Shown here piece by piece: positions 56,530-64,000 of a DNA stretch of 64,000 bases. This DNA comes from Lucinisca nassula (Eukaryota; Mollusca; Bivalvia; Lucinida; Lucinidae), in NCBI GenBank assembly GCA_963580285.1, contig OY757019.1, positions 59,664,587 to 59,728,586 on the forward strand. The letters run 5' to 3'. The notes beneath the pieces are model-generated. The model saw only the letters and a list, made by a program, of their open reading frames with translations. It had not been told where the DNA came from and searched no databases. How positions within the stretch are numbered: the stretch's first letter is position 1; every line of letters begins with the position of its first letter. Both the position numbers and the translations under genes were made by a program.

Positions 56530-58805
56530 AGGACCATGATGGTCCTATATCGCTCACCTGATCTAACAGATTAGAAGGTTCAGGAAGTTCAAATCTTTAC
56601 CGAAGGATTTATGCTGATGATAAGGTCAAAAACAGGTATTTTCAGCATTCAAGGGGGCGTAACTCTATGAGAGATAGACAGACATCACCAGTTTTCAAAC
56701 TCATCCGAGCTTTCAATCCCAACCTACGTATATGCTAGTTTCAGGAATATTTGATCAAAACTAAAGGACTTATGGTGATGAAAGGTAGAAATAGGCATTT
56801 TTAGCAAAGGACTTAATTCTGGGAGTAATGTACCAACAATGTTAATTTGCTAACACATTCAAGCTTTTATCTCTAACTTACTTATATGTTTCAGTAAGGT
56901 CTGTTCAAAACTTAGGGACTTATGATGATGACAATGTCAACAAAACCTGCTTCTTATGGTGGTTTATACCAGTGAAGTTTCATCCACATATTCCATTTAG
57001 TAAAGGAATAAGTGTCCCAAAACGTTTAATGGGAATTTTTGACAGGAATAAAATCGATATCTTCGAGTCTCCAGCATTAAAATTCAGTCCACATAGTGAG
57101 AAACGATTACTGATCAGTAAGTGCAGATGTACAGACTAATATATGCGTCTATTTGTCTTCATATTTATTTTTTTAAACGCCAAAAAATCCCTAATTTTGA
57201 ACTAAAAATTGCCGTAAGTCTTTCAAACGTTAACGGATTTTGCCCATTAACAATCCCATACCAGTCATTCCCGGTATAAACATGTGTGCAAAATTTGAAA
57301 AAAAAAAAAAAAATCTTAAAAGACTACTCAAGTTATCGACCAGAAATGGTGCGGACGGACGTACGGATGGATGAATGGACGGACGAATAAACACTCGAAG
57401 GTATATCATAAAAACCCCACTACTATTGTGTGGTGGGGTATACAAATGCGCATTTTCAGCAATCAAAGGGACATAACTATGATAAAAAGGCCGACCTCAG
57501 CAGCTTTTAAACTCATCAAAGCTTTTATCCCTAACTTATTTACATGTAAGTTTTAAGAAGATTCGATTAAAACTGAAGAGGCTACGGTGATAACAAGGTA
57601 AAAACACAGGTATTGTCTGCAAACAAAGTGACGTAACTATGATAAATAAGCCAAACGCGCCGGTTTTTGAAATCATACAAGCTTTTATCCCTGATTTGCT
57701 TTTATGTAAGTTTCAAGAAGATCCGATCAAAACTGAAGGGGGTACGGTGATGACAAGATCAAAAATAAGCATTTTCAGCAAAGAAGGGAACATAACTCTG
57801 CCAGTAATAGACCGACATCGTAAGTTTCCGAACTCATCCGAGCTTTAATCCTTGACGAACTTGTTTGTAATTTTCAAAACTGAAGGAGTTAGGGTGATGA
57901 CAAGGTCAAAAAATAGGCATTTTCTGCAATCAAAGGGACGTAACTCTATGATAAATAGGATGGCCTCATCATTTTTCGATCTCACCCAAGCTTTTATCCC
58001 TGACTTACTTACAAGTAAGTTTCTAGAAGAGCTAATAAAAACTGAAGGGGCTACGGTGATGACAAGGTAAAAAAATAGGCATTTACCGAAATCAAGGGGG
58101 GACATAACTTTCTAAAATATAAGCCGACCTCACCAATTTTAAACTCAGTTGAGATTTTATCCCTTTCCTACTAACATGTAAGATTCAAGAAGATCTGATG
58201 GAAACTCAAGGGGCTAGAGTGACAAAAATATGCATTTTCAGCTATCGAGGGGACGTAACTCTATGATAGATAGGCCGATCCCCCAGTTTTCGAACTCATC
58301 CGAGCCTTTATCCCTGACTTACTTGTTTGTAAGTTTCAAGAAGATCCAATCAAAACTGAAGGGGCTACAGTGATGACAAGGTCGAAACAAGCATTTTCAG
58401 CAGAGTAGGGGACATAACTCCGTGAGTAATCGACCGACATCGCTAGTTATCGGACTTATCCGAGCTTTTAGCCTGGCTTACTTTTTTGAAAGTTTCGAGA
58501 AGATCCGATCAAAACTGAAGGGGCTCCGGTGAGGACAAGGTCAAAAATAAGCATTTTCAGCAAAGTAGGGGACATAACTCCGCGAGTCATCGACCGACAT
58601 CGCTAGTTTTCGAACTCATCCGAGCACCTAACTTACTTGTAGGTAAGTTTCATGATGATCCGATCAAAACTGAAGGGGCTACAGTGATGACAAGGTCAAA
58701 AATAGGCATTTTAAGCAAGCAAGCCGACGTAACTCTATGATTAACGGGCCGACTTGGCCGGTTTTCGAACTCATCCGAGTTCTTATCCTCAGCCACCTTA
58801 CATAT

Positions 58806-59129
58806 AATAAAAATCAAAAATGAGTTCCTTTAAGAGCAATGAAAACATTCATAAGAAAGAAGATGGGTCATACTGCGTAGTTTCGGCTAATAAAGCCTCA
58901 TCAGTGACGCTGTAATGACCCGGCAACGAAAGCCAGAGGAAACATACTGTAAATTTGCGAATTTCGAACAGGCAGTCGATTCAAAGACTGATATAAATCA
59001 AAATGGGGTCAAAATAATTAAAAACCTGTCTAGAATATGAGTCTAAACCAATAATGTATTTCTGATTTCTCAGAATATTCACGCTGATCTCAAAGGACCA
59101 AAAGTAAAATATAAACTGCACTATGGTTG
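58806..59129 (-). mobile_element. Single hammerhead monomer (family H1)
   Basis: Matches the 383-bp unit from AAAAATCAAAAATGAG to ACTGCACTATGGTTGA but lacks the last 60 bp (the GTACGGGGAGACGTTTTACC linker). Interrupts a 155-bp unit. Confidence 0.85.
58865..58910 (-). ncRNA. Hammerhead ribozyme, family H1 singleton
   Basis: Core CTGATGA and GAAA intact. Stem I GCGTCA against TGACCC has one mismatch, and stem III is ACTACGCAGT (palindrome broken but three pairs left). Activity probably reduced. Confidence 0.85.
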
Positions 59130-59469
59130 AGAAAGTTTCAGAAAGATCCGATTAAAACTGAAGGCGCTATGGTGATGACAAGCATTTTCCCATTGTAAGT
59201 CTATGGGACCTTGTTGTTGCCATAGCAACCAAAGTTTTTGTTCGATTTCGAAAAAAAGTTATGCCATCAATGCCCCAATCAGAGGCATGCTACAGATGAG
59301 GAATGAATGAGATCAGCCTGCAAGTTGCAGAGATTAAACTGTCAAATGTGTGGACGGACGGACGACGGACGATAAGCTCCACTGGAGCCGTCGGCCCAGG
59401 TGACCTAGAAAACTCATTAAATTATCAAAATTTGCAGAACTTATTATTAAAAGATAAATTATATATTCT

Positions 59470-59765
59470 CCCATGACTACATTTCGATCATGAAAACACT
59501 CCTATTCAAATATATTGAAAATCTTACCACGAATAATGAAGATTTTCAGATGAAACATTCTGATAGTTTTTCATATTTCTGCCCTGGACATGGGATGTGT
59601 GTGGTCGACAAAAAAACCGCCTCGGCGAGGCGGTTTAACGGGTGCCCGCGGCTTGTGGGCTTGGGTGAAAAAGGAAAAATAATGTATTCCCCTGTAATCC
59701 CCATTTTAACTGTATAAAGCGGGCGTAAATGGGTCATAATTATAGAGGCGTGTTTTTCGTGATGT
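59470..59765. mobile_element. MITE M1, degenerate
   Basis: GATCATGAAAACACTCCTAT left end, hairpin AACCGCCTCGGCGAGGCGGTT (59617-59638), CCCCTGTAATCCCCATTTTAAC, right end AGGCGTGTTTTTCGTGATG. Confidence 0.7.
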
Positions 59766-59769
59766 TTTC

Positions 59770-60560
59770 GTTATTTTGTCATCTACGTGTTCATGTATGT
59801 GCATGTGTGTAAATATTTGTACACATTCACCTTTGAGTGGCCTGAGAAGAAGTTAGTTAAATTAATTTCTGATCTGTTCTGTTCTATAAATGAACTATTT
59901 GTTTTAAACAGTTTAAATTTCATTTAAAACTTAAATAAACGTTTTAATGCGGAAATGAAATTTCCAATTTATATCAAAAGTTATTAATTAGATTCACAGC
60001 CATCAGTGGACATAGGAAAAATGTATAATAAAATCAAAGAAATTGAAAATACATCAGTTTTAAAGTTAATTCCTCTATGTCACAAAATATTGCATTGTGG
60101 GTCTCAGTCAACAAAATTCATGGGAGGTTACCCTAAGTGGAAAATATAATGGGAATTTTTCCATCCAGTTTTTAGTAAAGGAATCGTCTTTATATATTCT
60201 TTCAGTATACTTAATATTAGAAATATGTAAATTTTAGCGATGAAAGACCTGTAAGCATGGTGAAAGCAGACACAAAGAGAGTCATTTTATTGAAAACCGC
60301 ATGAAAAACAAAATCCAATTATTTTCAAGTTATGCTTATTTATATTTGAGACATACGTGTTTTTCCTCTAAGAGTAGCCTCCCTCGAAATTTTATATCAA
60401 ATTCAAAACGCAATATTCTGTGATGTCATCGTGGTTTAAAACTTAAAAAAAAAACATAATCGTAAACTACCATATTTTCCATTTTGCAGTTGTCTTATAT
60501 ATTCTTCTCATGCCCTTCGATTACAATGTACATGTATGTTGTTCATATTTTAGGATAGAA
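59770..60560. other. No feature recognised
   Basis: AT-rich, no frames of interest. Confidence 0.4.
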
Positions 60561-60566
60561 ATACGA

Positions 60567-60869
60567 TTTGTTTGTTTGATTTGAGATTTAACGTCTCGTC
60601 AACACTGTAAAGGTCATTTTGGAGAGGTTGCTTCCAATTTTGTGCCGGGGACTTTTGCCAGACATTGAGATGAAATGACATCTCAAGCCCTGTCGCCCAA
60701 TGAAACCAATAGGGTATATTAGCATGGACAGTCCGCCTCGCACCGCGGTTCCTGGACAGGCTTAGATCCTCTAAGCGGTTTAACAGTACTTGTGTGTGGG
60801 CCGGATTCAGCTCTGCGCGGAAGCATCATGCAGCCCATATATTTCTTCAAGCCCCTATGGGCGGGGGCC
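60567..60869 (-). mobile_element. Family S1 SINE-like element, full length
   Basis: GTTTGTTTGATTTGAGATTTAACG to CTTCAAGCCCCTATGGGCGGGGGCCC. Confidence 0.82.
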
Positions 60870-61097
60870 CTTAGGATAGAAATAAGAAATTTGATTTCGA
60901 AATTCTCAAACTTAAATTTAAATTTGAAATACTTTTTAATTTTTGAAAGCTATGGATATTAATTCAAAATTTCATAAAGAATACTTGGGAGAATTGTTTT
61001 TGCATGCCTTTTAAACAAATCAGTACGTTCTCTACGTTATTTCATCTACTTTTAAAGTAATGAAATAGAATTTAAATAATTTTAATAAATTATTTAA

Positions 61098-61487
61098 ATG
61101 TTGCATATAAGGTTTACGATTGAAAATGTAAGAACACTGGTTAAGCAGTTGAGATCAGTTTTAATAAGTCGAATATGTGATTATACAGTTTCTGATGACT
61201 ATAAAACACAAGATAATTCATATTTAAAAACTTCAAATTTTTCAATGTGCAGCTTTAACATCAAAGAATGCCCCATGAATATTAATGTGGCAGTTTTCCA
61301 TGAATATTTCACACTTCAGATTGTAATATCTCACCCTTCTAGTCTTTTTAAACGTAATGGGTTTCTGACCTTTAACGATACTAAATTGGGCTGTTTAAAA
61401 CAACCAGACCCTGATGAAATGCCTTGTCATATTTTCTTATCTACTCACCAAAACAGATTTTGGATGCTAAGTAGAACTCACCCATAA
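61098..61487 (+). CDS. Unrecognised 129-codon open frame
   Basis: Not recognised. Longest open frame in its neighbourhood, AT-rich, no signal peptide, no membrane segment, no familiar motif. C-terminal third CLKQPDPDEMPCHIFLSTHQ has no known match in my memory. May be chance, or an exon of an unseen gene. Confidence 0.15.
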   Translation: MLHIRFTIENVRTLVKQLRSVLISRICDYTVSDDYKTQDNSYLKTSNFSMCSFNIKECPMNINVAVFHEYFTLQIVISHPSSLFKRNGFLTFNDTKLGCLKQPDPDEMPCHIFLSTHQNRFWMLSRTHP

Positions 61488-61544
61488 GTTGGTACACTTC
61501 CAGGATATCAGGCTTTTTATTTGTTGTTATTTGTTTGTTTGTTT

Positions 61545-61690
61545 GTTTGTTTTTAGCGGAAGGGAGAGAATGGCCGTAGAAAATATTTCATGATCGATCT
61601 CCACGAAAGAATGTTACCGACCCCGGCAGGTATGGAACCCGCGTCCTCCTGATCACCAGTCAGACGCCATTACGATTACACATCCGTGTG
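61545..61690 (-). mobile_element. tRNA-derived SINE (family T4)
   Basis: Minus strand reads ACTGGTGATCAGGAGGACGC, GGGTTCCATACCTGCC and GGCCATTCTCTCCCTTCCGC, as at 49205-49460. It abuts an M1 copy. Confidence 0.65.
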
Positions 61691-61945
61691 ATAATGTGCA
61701 TTTTTCATATCTCAAAAAAGGCATTTTTTCTGATGAAAATTTGTGATATTTTTCTTATATATACTCCAAACATAGGTTTTGGGTGCTCGTTAGAAAGGCC
61801 TCATTGAGGCGGTTCTAACGAGTACCCACATCCTATGTCTTGGAGCATAAATAAGGACATTAATGTTTACCCCCGTCAACCCCAGTTTTCACAATATAAA
61901 TTGGGGTTTAGGGGGGTCTTTATTTCACGGACTTGTTCACGTGAT
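61677..61945. mobile_element. MITE M1
   Basis: GTGATATTTTTCTTATATAT, CTCCAAACATAGGTTTTGGG, hairpin region 61788-61825 (AGGCCTCATTGAGGCGGTTC), CAACCCCAGTTTTCAC, AATTGGGGTTTAGGGG and end CACGTGATG. Confidence 0.7.
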
Positions 61946-62002
61946 GCGCGCATCTGAGCGGGCTACCTAGGCCGGCTGTTGTTATTTGTTGTAATTTATA
62001 TA

Positions 62003-63343
62003 CTCACTCTCAAAAGAAACGATACATAGATTTGAAAGGGAAAAAATAATTGAAAACATAATAATGATCAATCCTTTACATGTATAATGAAAATATAGAC
62101 TTTTATCTGGATTTGGTTCTGGGGTATCGCGTTCCATTCCTGGTTTAGAAAAAGTTCAAGCTGGGCTAACGTTGCAGGTTGACGACGTCTAATGCGGCGA
62201 TACAGAACATCCCACAGATGTTCTATTGGCGAGAGGTCTGGAGATTTTGCGGGCCAAGGGAGAACATTCACTTGCTGCTGCTGGAGGTAGTCAGCACAGA
62301 CACGAGCCGTGTGACATCTGGCGTTGTCTTGCTGAAATAACGTCATCTGTCTGTTAGCGTTCATCAGCGGAACAACAACTGGTGCCAGAATCTCGTCCCG
62401 ATAGCGTACTCCAGTCAAGTTTCCTCGCACAACAACAAGCTGGGAACGATGGTAGAAAGAAATGGCACCCAATACCATCACGCTACCGCCTCCGTAACGG
62501 TCTACTTGACGCACACAGGCGTCAGCAAAACGTTCACCGCGTCTTCGGTAAACCATCACTCGTCCATCCTTGCGTTCCAAAAGAAACCTTGATTCGTCGC
62601 TGAATAGAACCGTGTTCCACTGTTGCTGAGTCCAACGAATGCGCTGACGTACCCACTGTGCCCTATTAAGACGGTGACGTCGATTAAACTTTGGTCCATT
62701 GTATGGGCGCATTGCTCTGATACCGTGTTCAGCCAATCTCCTCCGAACTGTTGATGCACTTATTCTGTTGTTGTTTTGTTCGCGTGTTGCCGCACTAGTT
62801 GTTGTGGCCATAAGAAAACGATTACGTAAATGTGACGTCCGAATGTGACGGTCCTGAGCACGTGTTGTTACGCGAGGCCTGCCTGAGCGGGGTCGATCAG
62901 CAACTAATCCTGATGTTCTGTAGCGTGCTACAAGACGTGTGATAGTCAAACGCGAGACACCAAACTGAGCTGCGACGTCAGCTTGACGTCTTCCAGATTC
63001 AAGCATCCCAATGGCTCGCCATCTCTGATTTTCATTCAGCCGTGGCATTTCGCTTCAATTCAAATTCTTAATTTTAGGTGTTTTTTCTTCGTTTGGGTAC
63101 AAGTCCTTCACAAAACATTCGAAGTTTTCCCTATACATGTATTGGGATATGCTCGAATCGGGCTGCACGTGCAAATCGTTAAAATCGACTTAGCAGGCAA
63201 TCGGACTGTCCGATATGGTTCAAAAGCCACCACACTCTAGATAGACGTCATATACAACGAATTTTTATGTCATTTGAATCTGTAATTTGGTTGTTTTGAA
63301 AATATTTTCACTTTAATCTTGTATCGTTTCTTTTGGGAGTGAG
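62003..63343 (-). mobile_element. Tc1-like DNA transposon
   Basis: Inverted ends CTCACTCTCAAAAGAAACGA / (reversed) CTCACTCCCAAAAGAAACGA, with TA on both sides. 1.34 kb, one transposase gene. Right flank is a TA microsatellite. Confidence 0.88.
62068..63048 (-). CDS. Tc1-type DD34E transposase, C-terminus altered
   Basis: 326 residues. N-terminal paired helix-turn-helix (QADVAAQFGVSRLTITRLVA; linker GRPR at RPRSGRPRVTT; second helix-turn-helix around ISASTVRRRLAEHGI). Catalytic domain with FSDESRF (first Asp), LFQQDNARCHTA (second Asp) and LSPIEHLWDVL (Glu, 34 residues after the second Asp), so all DDE residues are present. It cuts and pastes the element at TA sites in the nucleus. The family normally ends with a basic RRC..RGGHTRY-like tail; here the frame changes after NAIPQNQI into IKVYIFIIHVKD, so about 20-40 residues are replaced by sequence near the left end. 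May be active or a recent casualty. Confidence 0.88.
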   Translation of the reverse strand: MPRLNENQRWRAIGMLESGRRQADVAAQFGVSRLTITRLVARYRTSGLVADRPRSGRPRVTTRAQDRHIRTSHLRNRFLMATTTSAATREQNNNRISASTVRRRLAEHGIRAMRPYNGPKFNRRHRLNRAQWVRQRIRWTQQQWNTVLFSDESRFLLERKDGRVMVYRRRGERFADACVRQVDRYGGGSVMVLGAISFYHRSQLVVVRGNLTGVRYRDEILAPVVVPLMNANRQMTLFQQDNARCHTARVCADYLQQQQVNVLPWPAKSPDLSPIEHLWDVLYRRIRRRQPATLAQLELFLNQEWNAIPQNQIQIKVYIFIIHVKD

Positions 63344-63360
63344 TATATATATATATATAC
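63343..63360. repeat. TA microsatellite
   Basis: TATATATATATATATA at the right edge of the Tc1-like element, a natural TA target. Confidence 0.85.
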
Positions 63361-63482
63361 TGTACTTTTCACGGAACGCGAGGCCTGATGCACTGTAACC
63401 TTTCACCGTGTACTTTCTATTGTATCCTAAGCATATGTCAGGATCTAAAAATTTGGTGTATACAACCGAGGAAAAAAATACA

Positions 63483-63554
63483 TGGAGATGCCGGGGATCG
63501 AACCCGGGGCCTTTCACATGCAAAGCGAACGCTCTACCACTGAGCCACATCCCC
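63483..63554 (-). tRNA. tRNA-Ala (UGC)
   Basis: Differs from the 45694 gene by one base in the D arm (GCTC/GAGC here, fully canonical). Anticodon TGC, all stems paired, discriminator A. Terminated by a run of seven T on the minus strand (GGAAAAAAATACATGG on the plus strand). Confidence 0.93.
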
Positions 63555-63744
63555 TGTTAACTTCTATGATTTGCGTATGTTCAATAGTAGGAAGAAAGTA
63601 TTGATTTGTTTGTTTTGGAGTATTGTTGGGCCAGTCAACACGTTCACGGTCATATCAAGCCGTTCAGTTTACTTCACCACACTTATACGATAAACAATAC
63701 AGTGCACATTCTTTCGCCAGAAACTGACAACTGTCCTTTTTTAA

Positions 63745-63835
63745 TCAGCGGAAGGGAGAGAATGACCTTTGCCGATATTGACTAAGGACTTTAGCCGACC
63801 TCAAAAGGTATCGAACCCGCGACCTCCATTATACT
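63745..63835 (-). mobile_element. SINE fragment (family T4)
   Basis: GGAGGTCGCGGGTTCGATACC on the minus strand, followed by GTCATTCTCTCCCTTCCGCTG. Confidence 0.55.
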
Positions 63836-64000
63836 TTGTAAAGTCTGTTTACGTTGCATCTATTCTAATGTTTAATGTGTTTAAACCGGGCGCTAGAAGG
63901 ACTGGACAGGGGGTATCTCTTTTTACTGTCAGTTTCAGTTATAATTTCAAGCATACAATTGTTTAGTGGGGCTTGTTCTTAATAATGTGGGCTTGTTAGT

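Larger units (their letters stand above)
56530..59405. mobile_element. Large repeat element with roughly 155-bp internal units
   Basis: Left end AGGACCATGATGGTCCTATATCGCTCACCTG; right end GGACGGACGGACGACGGACG ... GCTCCACTGGAGCC...CCAGGTGACC. Inside, diverged units share GATCCGATCAAAACTGAAGG, GGTGATGACAAGGTCAAAAA, GGCATTTTCAGC, GGGACATAACTC and GAACTCATCCGAGC. Marker positions 58341, 58502 and 58657 give steps of about 155-160. No conserved ORF. This repeat style is familiar from bivalve genomes; class unknown. A hammerhead monomer is inserted at 58806. Confidence 0.65.

Overview
No host protein-coding gene is recognisable in this window. It is repeat-rich, AT-leaning eukaryotic DNA: decayed non-LTR retrotransposons, an almost complete Tc1-type transposon, tRNA-derived SINEs, many fold-back MITEs, satellites and two intact tRNA-Ala genes. 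SINE tails of the form 'gacgttaaac...', CR1/L2-like LINEs with a 2A-like motif, and hammerhead-bearing tandem repeats together suggest a mollusc, probably a bivalve. That assignment is inference from repeat content, because no host gene is present to confirm it.

Layout. (1) 1-9363: four abutting, almost identical pieces of one 3685-bp DNA transposon (element E, 28-bp perfect terminal repeats). It carries a truncated SAM-like/helix-turn-helix ORF related to the N-terminus of eukaryotic integrase-core transposases. The joints fit three copies nested inside each other, with 6-bp target duplications and one recombinational flip. (2) 9364-10980: a degenerate satellite built on a GCAGAGCTCTGC palindrome. 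(3) 11-22 kb: SINEs, fold-back elements and a dispersed family R3. (4) 22318-24112: a 383-bp tandem repeat in which every unit carries a type I hammerhead ribozyme on the minus strand (retrozyme- or Penelope-like). (5) 25.8-30.3 kb: three arrays of AT-rich units centred on GATATC, a GC-rich CGGCCG element (26645-27667) with terminal inverted repeats, and fold-backs. (6) 33328-40956: one dead CR1/L2-like LINE on the minus strand with tandem 240-bp 5' monomers and a 2A-like GDIELN-PGP motif. It is interrupted by a hammerhead monomer, a 3.1-kb TTAA-flanked element and a SINE with a 13-bp target duplication. (7) 41.9-45.6 kb: two more LINE remnants, then tRNA-Ala. (8) 46-54 kb: MITEs, SINEs and two more hammerhead elements. 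(9) 54491-55432: a 5'-truncated LINE with a clean RT C-terminal ORF. (10) 56530-59405: a 155-bp-repeat element hosting another hammerhead monomer. (11) 62003-63343: a Tc1-like DD34E transposon, then a second tRNA-Ala.

The most notable signals are the hammerhead families (nine copies, two lineages, tandem and single forms), the nested element E, and a hairpin module (TTAGAAYCGCCTC/GAGGCGRTTCTAA) shared by MITEs whose terminal repeats are otherwise unrelated.
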